DNA of 64,000 bases, from positions 1 through 64,000 of the forward strand of contig JAISHB010000127.1 of NCBI GenBank assembly GCA_031262785.1. The letters run 5' to 3'. The notes under the pieces were generated by a model that did not search any database, was not told the DNA's origin, and saw only the letters and a program-made list of their open reading frames with translations. Each line of letters begins with the position of its first letter. The first letter of the stretch is position 1. The stretch is from Prevotellaceae bacterium (GTDB lineage: Bacteria > Bacteroidota > Bacteroidia > Bacteroidales > Bacteroidaceae). Position numbers and translations under genes: made by a program. Shown here piece by piece: positions 48,959-58,413 of the stretch.

Positions 48959-50227
48959 TTAAGCGCCCAGGCAACCCAGCGGAACCACCCACACCCCATC
49001 GGGACGCCGGTAAGCGAACTGCCCGCCGGTGACCACCATCAGGAAAGCGGGTTCTCCCACCTTCGAGGTGTCTACCTTGGCACGCAACCGGCACAGGTTC
49101 GCGGCCGCCGCCTCAATCTCACGGCTACCCAGCTTTACCTCCACCCCCGCCCACCGATTGTCGTGCAGGCGGATAATCAGGTCGGCTTCCAGCTTCTCTT
49201 TATCGCGATAGTGATAGATTTCGCCGTCGATGGTTTGCGCATAGATGCGCAAATCGCGCGTAACGAGCGACTCGAAAAGAAATCCGAAGTATTCAAAATC
49301 GTTCAGCAGGCTCTCGGCATTGGCCAACATCACGGCTGCCGCAATCGAGGGGTCGACAAACTGCCGCTTGTCGGAGGTGCGAATGGCCGACTTGGAACGC
49401 AGCGAAGGTTTCCATGCCGGCACATCTTCGATGAGGAAAATGCGTCGCAACGCCTGCAGATAGCTGTGCATCGTCGGTTCCGAAAAGGCGGTGTCGCCCC
49501 CGCGGACATCCTCCAGCAAGGTAGTGAGCGAAGCCAGCGTGGAAAGGTTGCGGGCGTAGGAGCGCAACAGCCCGCGCACGCGCTGCGGATTGCGGTCTAC
49601 GCCATCTACCCGCTGCACATCCAAGTGAATGACCGCCTCTACGTAGTTGCGCGCCACCTGCTCCGAATCCACCCCTTTGACCACCGCCTCAGGCCATCCG
49701 CCGCGACAAATTGCCCGGGCGAGGTCGGGAACGCTCAGTCGGCTCTCACCAGCCATATCCGTCGCCCCGTCGAACAACATTTTGAGCGAGACCACGCCGC
49801 TGGACTCGCCCGATTCAACCAAAGACATCGGTCGCATCCGCAGTCGGGCAATGCGTCCGGTTCCCGTATGTCTGGGTTGCTCATCTTCCCGCGGCACGGC
49901 CGAACCCGTGAGGATGTATTGCCCCCATTCGCCCGTCCGATCTACGTCGAATCGCACTGCATCCCACAAAACGGGCGCCTCTTGCCATTCATCAATCAAA
50001 CGGGGCTTGGGTCCGAGCAGCAAGCGCGAAGGCATGACGTCGGCCAAGCGCAAATAGCCGGCGCTGTGGTCGGGGTCTTGCATGTAAAGGACACTTTCGG
50101 CCGCTTCCCGTCCGGTGCGCGTCTTGCCACACCATTTGGGACCTTCAATCAGCAGCGCGCCCGAAGAGGATAGCTTTGCGCGCACCAGATGGTCGGCCAA
50201 GCGGGGATGATAGGTTGTTTCTGCCAT
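48959..50227 (-). CDS. AAA ATPase with DUF4143 C-terminal domain
   Basis: LLIEGPKWCGKTRTGREAA, RLIDEWQEAPVLWDAVRF, ILTGSAVPRE, C-terminal nuclease-fold-like EADLIIRLHDNRWAGVEVKLG. Confidence 0.92.
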   Translation of the reverse strand: MAETTYHPRLADHLVRAKLSSSGALLIEGPKWCGKTRTGREAAESVLYMQDPDHSAGYLRLADVMPSRLLLGPKPRLIDEWQEAPVLWDAVRFDVDRTGEWGQYILTGSAVPREDEQPRHTGTGRIARLRMRPMSLVESGESSGVVSLKMLFDGATDMAGESRLSVPDLARAICRGGWPEAVVKGVDSEQVARNYVEAVIHLDVQRVDGVDRNPQRVRGLLRSYARNLSTLASLTTLLEDVRGGDTAFSEPTMHSYLQALRRIFLIEDVPAWKPSLRSKSAIRTSDKRQFVDPSIAAAVMLANAESLLNDFEYFGFLFESLVTRDLRIYAQTIDGEIYHYRDKEKLEADLIIRLHDNRWAGVEVKLGSREIEAAAANLCRLRAKVDTSKVGEPAFLMVVTGGQFAYRRPDGVWVVPLGCLGA

Positions 50228-50274
50228 TTCTTTTTCGTTTCAATTCGGCACAAAGGTACGCAGCGCATTCCAAA

Positions 50275-50343
50275 TTTAAGCGATTGGCGCATTTTTATTT
50301 AAGTGATTGGCGCATTTTGGTTTAAGTAGTTGGCGAAAATGGG
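50275..50343. repeat. 23-bp tandem repeat, 3 degenerate copies
   Basis: TTTAAGCGATTGGCGCATTTTTA / TTTAAGTGATTGGCGCATTTTGG / TTTAAGTAGTTGGCGAAAATGGG. Confidence 0.85.
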
Positions 50344-50627
50344 AAGCCGGCGGGAGAAACGGCCTCTTCCCGAACGAAACCGTTTTTCCCGCCGGAAAAG
50401 TCATATCCTTCCGAATAATAGTGTTTTTCCCGCCGGAAAAACGGTTTTATTCCGAATAATAGCGCTACTTCCGCGGGAAAAGTCATATTATTCCGAATAA
50501 AAGGGTTACTCCCGCCGGAAAAGTTGTATAATTTCAGACAAAAGTTATATTCCAACGCGACTTGTCAAACAATTCCAAAAAAAAGGGCGGTTCCTGCCGG
50601 AAAATTAGTTTATTTTGGAATTTTTTT
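50341..50627. repeat. Array D: 41-bp tandem repeat, 7 in-phase units (outer and fifth units degenerate)
   Basis: GGAAAA-type element in phase at 50353 (degenerate), 50394, 50435, 50476, 50517 and 50599 (2x41 further); core TTTTTCCCGCCGGAAAAGTCATATTATTCCGAATAATAG. Confidence 0.9.
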
Positions 50628-50637
50628 ACATTTCCGA

Positions 50638-50669
50638 TTTGCAGGGAATCATTCTTTGCGTTACTTTTG
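50638..50669 (+). promoter_or_regulatory. Bacteroidetes-type promoter
   Basis: TTTG-N20-TACTTTTG immediately downstream of array D and upstream of the 50779 CDS. Confidence 0.8.
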
Positions 50670-50778
50670 CCGCCGAATTCAGCAAATCTCTCCCTGACGC
50701 AACCAAGCAAACCGCGACGTAGAGAGCATCACAACTGTTCAAAACTAATTTTATTATTAACCAAAAAACCATTTTTTC

Positions 50779-51561
50779 ATGGAGACTATTCAAAATCTCA
50801 ACTTGCAGAAGCTCAAACAGATTGAGCTGGCCTCGTTCGGTCAAGCCGTGGAGGAGAAACTGGAAGAGACTCCCGCCATTTTACAGCAGGCGCCGGTGCA
50901 AGCCCGCGCATTTATTGACTTGTTGGGCAAGCTCAATGCCCGTGTGAAGCTTTCTCAAAAGAAAAGCCACACGCAGGAGTTGAGTGTGGCCGATGCCAAG
51001 CGCGACCGCGGATTTAGCGGCTACAAAAGCGCCCTGGCATTCTTCCGTCACGCCGAGGGTGCCGAGCACCAGGCGTATGAGCGATTGTTTGATCACCTGA
51101 ATCTCTACCATTTTTCAAGCAAAATGGCCCGGGTGAAGCAAACGGCCGTGATGCTTCAGTTTATTCCCGACTTGCGCAATGCCGCAGGCTTGGGCAAGGA
51201 TGTGAAATTGTTGAACCTCACGCCCTACGTCGATATGATGGAGCAGGGGAACAACGAAGTGGTGGCACTCGAGAAAGAGGTCAACGAGGAGGCGTCGCAG
51301 ATGCCTCTGGGGCAGACACAGGCCGTGGTGAAAGCCTTTATCGAGTCGTACCACGAGCTTATCAAGACCGTAAATGTGCTCATGGGCCTGAACGGAGAGA
51401 CTAAGTTCGCCGCTTTTCGGGATTACGTCAATGCGGTGATTGTAGAATACAAGCGGAGTGTCTTAGGACAAAAAGCCACCTTAGAGGGTGGCACCGATGG
51501 GGATAATACCCCCGGAAACGGGGGTAACGACGGCGACGAAGAGGAGCCGCCGCAAGGATAA
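50779..51561 (+). CDS. DUF6261-like hypothetical protein
   Basis: 260 aa, helix-rich, low-complexity acidic Gly-rich tail; resembles Bacteroidales DUF6261 proteins. Confidence 0.65.
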   Translation: METIQNLNLQKLKQIELASFGQAVEEKLEETPAILQQAPVQARAFIDLLGKLNARVKLSQKKSHTQELSVADAKRDRGFSGYKSALAFFRHAEGAEHQAYERLFDHLNLYHFSSKMARVKQTAVMLQFIPDLRNAAGLGKDVKLLNLTPYVDMMEQGNNEVVALEKEVNEEASQMPLGQTQAVVKAFIESYHELIKTVNVLMGLNGETKFAAFRDYVNAVIVEYKRSVLGQKATLEGGTDGDNTPGNGGNDGDEEEPPQG

Positions 51562-51583
51562 ATCATCCTCTGGCATACTGGTA

Positions 51584-51651
51584 GTCTCCTTCCCGTCCGG
51601 CGTAGTCTTTCCCTTTGCTTTCAGCTCGCCGGCGGGGAGGGGACTTTTTTT
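51584..51651 (+). terminator. Intrinsic terminator after the DUF6261-like gene
   Basis: GTCTCCTTCCCGTCCGGCG ... CGCCGGCGGGGAGGGGAC (wobbles and one bulge) followed by T7. Confidence 0.7.
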
Positions 51652-51657
51652 GTTTCC

Positions 51658-52617
51658 TCACTCCCCCACATACCGCTCTACAAACTCGCGTACCCGCCGC
51701 GTGTATTCCCCCGGGCGCATCTTATAACTCATGGCATGCGTGGCCTCGGGCACAATCCACAATTCTTTGGGCAATGGTTTGGCTTCATAGAGCGTGTAGG
51801 CCATGCGCGTGGGCACATAGGTGTCGGCATCGCCGTGAATAAAGAGCATCGGGAGCTTACACTTGGCCACTTGCTGCACGGCCGAGGCGCCGGTGAACCA
51901 TACGCCCCAATCATCGGCCAAACGACTCACCACATTGGCCGTATACAGGAGCGGAAAGGCGGGCAGACCAAAATCGCGCTTCATAATGTAGGCGAATTGG
52001 TCGAAGACGTCGGTATAGCCGCAATCTTCTATGATGCAAGCCACATACGGGGGGAGCTGCTCGCCCGAGAGCATCATCACGGCCGAGGCGCCCATGGAAA
52101 TGCCGTGAAGCACCTGCCGGGTTTGTCCGCCGAACCGTTCGTTGGCCAATTGCATCCAGCCGAGCAGATCAAGACGATCGAGCCAGCCCATCCGGATGTA
52201 GGTGCCTTCGCTTTGCCCGTGGGCATGAAGGTCGGGCAAGAGAATGTTGTAGCCAAGATGACGGTGGTAGAGGTATCCTATCATCAACATGCGCACGCTG
52301 CAGTCGGTGTAGCCGTGTACAATCACTGCGGTATGGCTGGTCGGCACGGCGGCGGGCACATAGAGGGCATGCAGGCGGCCTCCCTGCCGGCTGACAAGGA
52401 AAGTGTCGCGCAAGGCGCCTTCGCTCTGCAAGCTATCAATCCATCCGATGGTCTGTGGATAGGTATCGAAGAGGTAGGCATACGATCCCACCGTGTTGCG
52501 CCCCTCGTTCCGGGAGGGATGCAGGGAAAATTCAAACAGATAGACGCCGGCACCGGCCAGCGCCAGTAGCAGCAGGGTCAGGAGCGCACAGAGCGCGTAT
52601 CTAAAGGGCTTCTTCAT
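51658..52617 (-). CDS. Alpha/beta hydrolase
   Basis: VIVHGYTDCSVRML, HGISMGASAVMML (GxSxG), LFIHGDADTYVP. Confidence 0.92.
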   Translation of the reverse strand: MKKPFRYALCALLTLLLLALAGAGVYLFEFSLHPSRNEGRNTVGSYAYLFDTYPQTIGWIDSLQSEGALRDTFLVSRQGGRLHALYVPAAVPTSHTAVIVHGYTDCSVRMLMIGYLYHRHLGYNILLPDLHAHGQSEGTYIRMGWLDRLDLLGWMQLANERFGGQTRQVLHGISMGASAVMMLSGEQLPPYVACIIEDCGYTDVFDQFAYIMKRDFGLPAFPLLYTANVVSRLADDWGVWFTGASAVQQVAKCKLPMLFIHGDADTYVPTRMAYTLYEAKPLPKELWIVPEATHAMSYKMRPGEYTRRVREFVERYVGE

Positions 52618-52653
52618 ACGTGAAAAGGGTGCCGCGGCGCGGCTTTCCCCGGA

Positions 52654-53397
52654 TTATGCGTTCCAGATGTTCCAGGCGGCGAAGGCTTGCAGCAGCAGCA
52701 TCTCCAGGCCGTTCTTCACTTCGGCGCCTTGCGCCTTGCCCCGCTTCATGAAGAGGGTTTCGTTGGGGTTGTAGAGCAAGTCGTAGAGCAGGTGGTCGGC
52801 GGTGAGCTGCCCGTAGGGAATGTCGGGGCAGAAATCGACCTTGGGATACATGCCCACGGGCGTGCAATTGACGATAATGGTGTGGGCGGCCATCACTTCG
52901 GGGGTGAGGTCGTTGTAGGTGATGGTTTCCTGGTCGCGACGGGTGCGCGAGACGTAGGTACAGGCGCGTCCGAGGTTGCACAGCCCGTGATAGGCGGCTT
53001 TAGCGCCTCCGCCCGTGCCCAGAATGAGCGCCCGCTGGTGATGAGGCTTGAGCAGCGGCTCGATGGATTGGGTGAAGCCGATGATATCGGAGTTGTAGCC
53101 TACCAGGCGGACTTTGCCCTTCTGCCGAATCAGTTTGATGACGTTGACCGCTCCAATCTTGGCGGTGTCTTTGTCTAATTCATCGAGGTAGGGAATTACC
53201 TTCTCCTTGTAGGGGATGGTTACGTTGAGGCCGCAAAGGTTCTCGTTCTGGGCAATCACCTCCGTGACATTGCGGATGTCGGGAATCTCGAAGTTGACGT
53301 ATTGGGCATCAATCTGTTCGGATTCAAACTTCTCGTTAAAGTATCCGCAGGAGAACGAATGCTTCAGCGGATAGCCAATGAGTCCATACTTTTTCAT
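52654..53397 (-). CDS. aroE: Shikimate dehydrogenase
   Basis: YGLIGYPLKHSFS, GLNVTIPYKEKVIPYLD, ILGTGGGAKAAYHGL, NCTPVGMYP. Confidence 0.94.
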   Translation of the reverse strand: MKKYGLIGYPLKHSFSCGYFNEKFESEQIDAQYVNFEIPDIRNVTEVIAQNENLCGLNVTIPYKEKVIPYLDELDKDTAKIGAVNVIKLIRQKGKVRLVGYNSDIIGFTQSIEPLLKPHHQRALILGTGGGAKAAYHGLCNLGRACTYVSRTRRDQETITYNDLTPEVMAAHTIIVNCTPVGMYPKVDFCPDIPYGQLTADHLLYDLLYNPNETLFMKRGKAQGAEVKNGLEMLLLQAFAAWNIWNA

Positions 53398-53443
53398 ACT
53401 GTTGAATGTGTTTTATGAGATAGATATAAATATGCGTTTGTCG

Positions 53444-54175
53444 TTACGTTGTTTTGGTTGCTTGGTACAGGGTGCAGATGCCGGCGGTCAGCCTGCGGAA
53501 AGAGACCTCCCCGAAGCCGGCTTTGGCGATAATGGTTTGCAAGGCACGGCCTTGCGGGAAGGCGCGAATGCTTTGCGGCAGATAGGTGTAGGCACTCCCC
53601 CCGCGCGAGAGCAATCGTCCCAGTAGGGGAATCACTACGGCCGAGTAGAGGCCGTAGAGCTGCCGCATGGGGAAGCGCGCAGGAACCGACAGCTCCAAAA
53701 TCACTAACTGTCCGCCCGGGCGCAGCACGCGAAACATCTCTTCGAGGCAACGATTCAGATGCTCGAAGTTGCGCACGCCGAAGGCCACGGTGACGGCGTC
53801 GAAACTGCCGTCGGCAAACGAAAGATGGGTGCAATCTTCGCGGCGCAGGCGGATGCGGTCGGCGAGTCCCGCTTTTTCCACTTTGGCACGCGCCACTTCC
53901 ATCATGCCCTCGGACAGGTCGATGCCGGTAATCTGCCCGGGTCGGAGCAAACGGTAGTTTAAGAGGGCGAAGTCGCCCGTACCGGTTGCCACATCTAAGA
54001 TTTGCCCGGGGCGATAGGGCAACAACGAACGGATGGCCGTCCGTCGCCACCGGCGATCGATACCCAGCGCCAGGGCGTGATTGAGTCGGTCGTAGTCCGT
54101 GGCAATGGTGTTAAACATCTGTTCAACTTGTTGGCTCTTGGTTCCCGGCTGGTTTCCGTAGGGCATGACGGTCAT
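53444..54175 (-). CDS. ubiE: Demethylmenaquinone methyltransferase (UbiE/MenG)
   Basis: [56 protein letters not shown]. Confidence 0.95.
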   Translation of the reverse strand: MTVMPYGNQPGTKSQQVEQMFNTIATDYDRLNHALALGIDRRWRRTAIRSLLPYRPGQILDVATGTGDFALLNYRLLRPGQITGIDLSEGMMEVARAKVEKAGLADRIRLRREDCTHLSFADGSFDAVTVAFGVRNFEHLNRCLEEMFRVLRPGGQLVILELSVPARFPMRQLYGLYSAVVIPLLGRLLSRGGSAYTYLPQSIRAFPQGRALQTIIAKAGFGEVSFRRLTAGICTLYQATKTT

Positions 54176-55113
54176 CGCAGATAGGATTCGATGTTCTTTT
54201 CGATGCGGGAGGCAATGTCGGCGCTCTCCTGGCGTATGAAAGCCTCACCGGTGATGTGTTCGTAGAGTTCGATGTAACGGTCACTGATGGAACGGACAAT
54301 CTCCGGGGTCATTTCGGGTACCGTTTGTCCGGTTTTTCCTTGGAAGCCGTTCTCCATGAGCCACTCGCGGACAAATTCTTTGGAGAGCTGGCGCTGCGGC
54401 TGACCGGCGCGAAAACGTTCTTCGTAGCCGTCGGCATAGAAGTAGCGGCTGGAGTCGGGCGTGTGAATCTCGTCCATAAGGAAGATTTCGCCCCCCCGAC
54501 GGCCGAATTCGTACTTGGTATCGACCAATATCAACCCGCGGTTGGCGGCAATCTGGCTTCCCCGTTCAAAAAGAGCGAGCGTATATTTCTCCAGCAGGGC
54601 GTATTCCCCGGGTGTGGCCAATCCTTGGGCTAGAATCTCGGCTTTGGAGATGTCTTCGTCGTGCAATCCTTGCTCGGCTTTGGTAGTAGGGGTGATGATG
54701 GGATGTGGAAAGCGTTGGTTCTCTTTCATTCCTTCGGGCAGGGCTACGCCACAGATTTCCCGCACGCCGTTTTTGTAGGCACGCCAGGCACTTCCGCACA
54801 GGTAGCCGCGCACAATCATTTCTACGGGAAATCCTTCGCAAAGCAATCCGACGGTGACCATGGCATCGGGTGTGGCCAGCTTCCAGTTGGGGCAAATGTC
54901 GGTAGTGGCATCCAGAAACTTGGCGGCCAGCTGGTTGAGCATCTGTCCTTTGTAGGGAATGCCTTCGGGCAGCACGACATCGAAGGCCGAGATGCGATCG
55001 GTGGCCACCATCACCAGGAGATCGCCGTTGATGTTATACACATCGCGTACCTTTCCGTGGTACACGCTTTGTTGACCTTTAAAGCTAAAGTCGGTTCTTG
55101 TTAAAGCATTCAT
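54172..55113 (-). CDS. purC: Phosphoribosylaminoimidazolesuccinocarboxamide synthase
   Basis: [62 protein letters not shown]. Confidence 0.97.
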   Translation of the reverse strand: MNALTRTDFSFKGQQSVYHGKVRDVYNINGDLLVMVATDRISAFDVVLPEGIPYKGQMLNQLAAKFLDATTDICPNWKLATPDAMVTVGLLCEGFPVEMIVRGYLCGSAWRAYKNGVREICGVALPEGMKENQRFPHPIITPTTKAEQGLHDEDISKAEILAQGLATPGEYALLEKYTLALFERGSQIAANRGLILVDTKYEFGRRGGEIFLMDEIHTPDSSRYFYADGYEERFRAGQPQRQLSKEFVREWLMENGFQGKTGQTVPEMTPEIVRSISDRYIELYEHITGEAFIRQESADIASRIEKNIESYLR

Positions 55114-56075
55114 TGTTGTATATCATTAATGAGTTTCTCTTGTTTGTCGAACTTTTCGTAGGCATCCACGATGCGGGTAACCAGCTGATGCCGTACAATG
55201 TCCTTCTTATTTAGCTCCACAAAGCTGACTCCTTTCACCCCTTTGAGTATCTGCATCGATTGCACCAAGCCCGAGCGTTGGGCACGCGGCAGGTCGATCT
55301 GGGTGATGTCGCCCGTCACAATCATCTTGGTGTTGAGTCCCATGCGGGTGAGGAACATCTTGAGTTGCTGGGGGGTGGTGTTTTGCGCCTCATCGAGGAT
55401 GACTACGGCGTCATTCAGGGTGCGTCCGCGCATGAAAGCTAAGGGAGCAATCTGAATGATGTTCAATTCCATATACTCTTTGAGTTTGGCCGCGGGAAGC
55501 ATCTCTTGCAGGGCGTCGTAGAGGGGTTGTAGGTAGGGATCGATTTTATCCTTCATGTCGCCGGGCAAAAAACCGAGTTTTTCGCCTGCTTCCACGGCCG
55601 GACGGCTGAGAATGATCTTCTTAATCGCTTTGTTCTTGAGCGCGCGAACGGCCAGGGCGATGGCCGTGTAGGTCTTTCCCGAACCGGCCGGACCGATGGC
55701 AAAAACCAGGTCGTTCGCGGCGAAAGCTTCGACCAATTTGAGTTGGTTGTCGCTGCGGGGAATGATGGGGCGCCCGGTGACGCTGAAAACAATGACGTTG
55801 TCGGCACGCTGGGCTTGCGGGGCATTGCCTTTGATGATGTCGATAATCACCTCCTCTTTGAGCGAGTTGTATTCGGCGCAGTATTTTTCCAGCTTGAGAA
55901 TGTTCTCCTCAAAGGCGCACATCTCCTGTTCATCGCCCAACACTTTGATGACATTGCCGCGAGCCACAATGCGAAGCTTGGGATACAGGGCTTTAATCAA
56001 CTGCATGTTGGCGTTGTTTACACCGTAGAAGATCACGGGGTCTATCTCTTCGAGGACTATGAGTTTTTCTATCAT
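55110..56075 (-). CDS. PhoH family protein
   Basis: [62 protein letters not shown]. Confidence 0.96.
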   Translation of the reverse strand: MIEKLIVLEEIDPVIFYGVNNANMQLIKALYPKLRIVARGNVIKVLGDEQEMCAFEENILKLEKYCAEYNSLKEEVIIDIIKGNAPQAQRADNVIVFSVTGRPIIPRSDNQLKLVEAFAANDLVFAIGPAGSGKTYTAIALAVRALKNKAIKKIILSRPAVEAGEKLGFLPGDMKDKIDPYLQPLYDALQEMLPAAKLKEYMELNIIQIAPLAFMRGRTLNDAVVILDEAQNTTPQQLKMFLTRMGLNTKMIVTGDITQIDLPRAQRSGLVQSMQILKGVKGVSFVELNKKDIVRHQLVTRIVDAYEKFDKQEKLINDIQQ

Positions 56076-56174
56076 TTGCTGGAAATAAGAGCCGCAAAGT
56101 TAGTTGTTTATGATTGTTTAGCATTGTCGGGGGCTACTTTTATTAAAAGTAACGCGCATTTGCACGCGGACACC

Positions 56175-56207
56175 AAAAAACCCGAAAGCGGCGCCGCCGC
56201 TTTCGGG
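56175..56207 (-). terminator. Rho-independent terminator of rubrerythrin
   Basis: 13-bp arms CCCGAAAGCGGCG/CGCCGCTTTCGGG (56181-56207) with A6 at 56175-56180 reading as T6 on the minus strand. Confidence 0.9.
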
Positions 56208-56262
56208 TAGTTGGGAAGCAGACCCGTTTATTAGAAGCCGGGGCTGCTGTGGAGGGGGAGTT

Positions 56263-56847
56263 TTACCAATTTTCTTTCTTCACCTCGAAGTAGGCTTGTG
56301 CATGCAAGCAAGCAGGGCATACTTTGGGAGCCTCTTTGCCGACGAAGATGAAACCGCAGTTGCGGCACTGCCATACCACTTCGCCTTCTTTGGCAAATAC
56401 GGTAGCATTCTCGATATTCTTCACAAAAGCAAGGTAGCGCTCTTCGTGTCCCTTTTCGGCTACACAGATGTTGCGATACATGGCAGCTACTTCGGGGAAG
56501 CCTTCTTTTTCGGCTATGTCGGCAAAGTGGGGATAGAGCATGCTCCATTCTTCATTCTCTCCCATGGCTGCTGCTTGCAGATTGGCCAAAGTGGTGCCGA
56601 TAACACCGGCAGGATAGGAAGCCGTGATTTCCACTGCACCGCCCTCGAGGAATTTAAACATCCGTTCGGCATGTTCTTTCTCTTGGTCGGCTGTTTCGGT
56701 GAAGATGGCAGCGATTTGTTCGTAGCCCTCTTTCTTTGCTTTCGATGCGAAATAGGTGTAACGCATTCTTGCCTGAGATTCTCCGGCAAATGAAGTCAAC
56801 AGATTCTTTTCTGTTTGAGTTCCTTTAATACTTTTAGTCATAAACAA
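56263..56847 (-). CDS. Rubrerythrin
   Basis: N-terminal diiron helix motifs (ESQARMRY, DQEKEHAE) and rubredoxin-like WQCRNCGFIFVGKEAPKVCPAC. Confidence 0.96.
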   Translation of the reverse strand: MFMTKSIKGTQTEKNLLTSFAGESQARMRYTYFASKAKKEGYEQIAAIFTETADQEKEHAERMFKFLEGGAVEITASYPAGVIGTTLANLQAAAMGENEEWSMLYPHFADIAEKEGFPEVAAMYRNICVAEKGHEERYLAFVKNIENATVFAKEGEVVWQCRNCGFIFVGKEAPKVCPACLHAQAYFEVKKENW

Positions 56848-56922
56848 TCTTTTTAGTTAGTAAATCACGTGATTAATATAGAATTGCGCTGCAAAGATAG
56901 TATGATTGTGTAAGGATTGCAA

Positions 56923-58341
56923 TTAATCGCCCCATTCTTTGTCAACATACGCTTTGGAAGCATCCACGGCGATGAGCACCTGATCGTTGCCGCTTAGATA
57001 GCCGCTGTCGTGCTGGAAGGTTTCGATTTTATTGTCGAACTCGCCGAGGTATTCGAGCTTGCCGGTTTTGGCGGCGTACCACCACACTTTCTTTTTGGCG
57101 CCGCTGATCTTGCGCAGGTCTATCTGCATGGGACGACCGCTGTAGTTGTAGACCAGCAGGTAGTCTGTGCCGCGGGTGGCGATGGCGCGGTCGTAGCGCT
57201 GGCCGTTCGCCCCTGCAATAACCGACTGATCGGGGATGCGCTCGAAATAGGGGAAGGCCAGCATCAGCCTCTTGAGGTATTGCATCTGATTGAAGCCGGG
57301 ATCCTTCAAAGCTTCCCACCAAGGCTTGGTGGCACCGTAGGCGGCACCGATGCCCGGACGGTAGAATTGCATCAGCGAGTTGTGACCATAGGTGTGGCCG
57401 AACGAACCGGCAAACACCGACCAATAGGCATAACGGCGCACGTCGTAGTCTTGCCAGCGCAATTCATTAGGGTCGTGCAATCCTTGGGGGATGTCTTCGT
57501 AGATGGGTTCACCGTCGATCACCGGTTTGAGGGGTTGCTTCGATTGGCTGAGTTCCACAAAGCGCCAGTTGTCTTCTTCGGTGTTCTCCTCGATGGGATA
57601 GTCGCCGTCACCCTTGCGCTGCCCGTAGCGGCGGTGTCCGCTCTGGAACATGTTGAAGTCGAGCCACTCGGCATCGTTAAACCACGTGGCCGAGGTGGTG
57701 CGTCCGCGGGGATGGAAGGTCATCAGGTGATTGGGGTCGATGGCGCGGATGGTGCGGGCAAGCGTTTCCCATACATCGGTTTTTACGTAGCCCTGTATGT
57801 CGCCTCCGATAAACCAGATGATGTTGGGGGCATTCTTATAGCGCTCGGCCAAAAACTTGCCGTAAGCTTTGGCTTGCTCTACATCCATTTGTCCGCCTTT
57901 GACCAAACCGCCCCAGATGCATACCATGCCAATGTAGATGCCGCGACGCTCGGCACTCTTGATGATATAGTCCATGTGATCCCAGTAGCCGTAAATACCC
58001 GGGCGATTGAGACGACTGAAGTCGTAGCCGTCGGGATGCGAGGATGCCCCGTAGCGGTTCATGGCGGGCACGCCGTTGATGGTTTGTACCTGCACCACAT
58101 TGTAGCCGGCGCGGTGGCATTGTTCGAGGTAATAGTCTGCCTCGTCGCGGTCGAGGCGCTCGGGCAGCAGCCAACCGGTCTCGCCCAGCCAAAAGAAGGG
58201 AGTTCCGTCGGCATGTTTAAGATAACGTCCTTCGGCGGAGACTTGCAGCTTGCCGTGACTCCATGGAAGTGCCGATTGCTGGGCGGAGAGGCCGCTTGCC
58301 AGCAGCCATAGCGCCAGCAGCGAAAAAAGAATTTGCTTCAT
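56923..58341 (-). CDS. Glycoside hydrolase family 140-like (DUF4038) protein
   Basis: LKHADGTPFFWLGETGWLL, GYNVVQVQTINGVPAMN, NIIWFIGGDIQGY; start at MKQILFS. Confidence 0.82.
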   Translation of the reverse strand: MKQILFSLLALWLLASGLSAQQSALPWSHGKLQVSAEGRYLKHADGTPFFWLGETGWLLPERLDRDEADYYLEQCHRAGYNVVQVQTINGVPAMNRYGASSHPDGYDFSRLNRPGIYGYWDHMDYIIKSAERRGIYIGMVCIWGGLVKGGQMDVEQAKAYGKFLAERYKNAPNIIWFIGGDIQGYVKTDVWETLARTIRAIDPNHLMTFHPRGRTTSATWFNDAEWLDFNMFQSGHRRYGQRKGDGDYPIEENTEEDNWRFVELSQSKQPLKPVIDGEPIYEDIPQGLHDPNELRWQDYDVRRYAYWSVFAGSFGHTYGHNSLMQFYRPGIGAAYGATKPWWEALKDPGFNQMQYLKRLMLAFPYFERIPDQSVIAGANGQRYDRAIATRGTDYLLVYNYSGRPMQIDLRKISGAKKKVWWYAAKTGKLEYLGEFDNKIETFQHDSGYLSGNDQVLIAVDASKAYVDKEWGD

Positions 58342-58413
58342 GATTGCGAGGTATATAAATGAAAACAAGAAGACGCAGAGAGCGCACGGGGTGTAATCGC
58401 TTGGCCGACGAGC

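Noticed and set aside
50322-50555. 77-aa minus-strand ORF
   Set aside because: Lies entirely in array D and reflects the repeat (FSGG.../FFRR patterns), not a gene.
57010-58311. 433-aa plus-strand ORF
   Set aside because: Antisense to the GH140-like gene; Val/Gly/His-rich shadow ORF.
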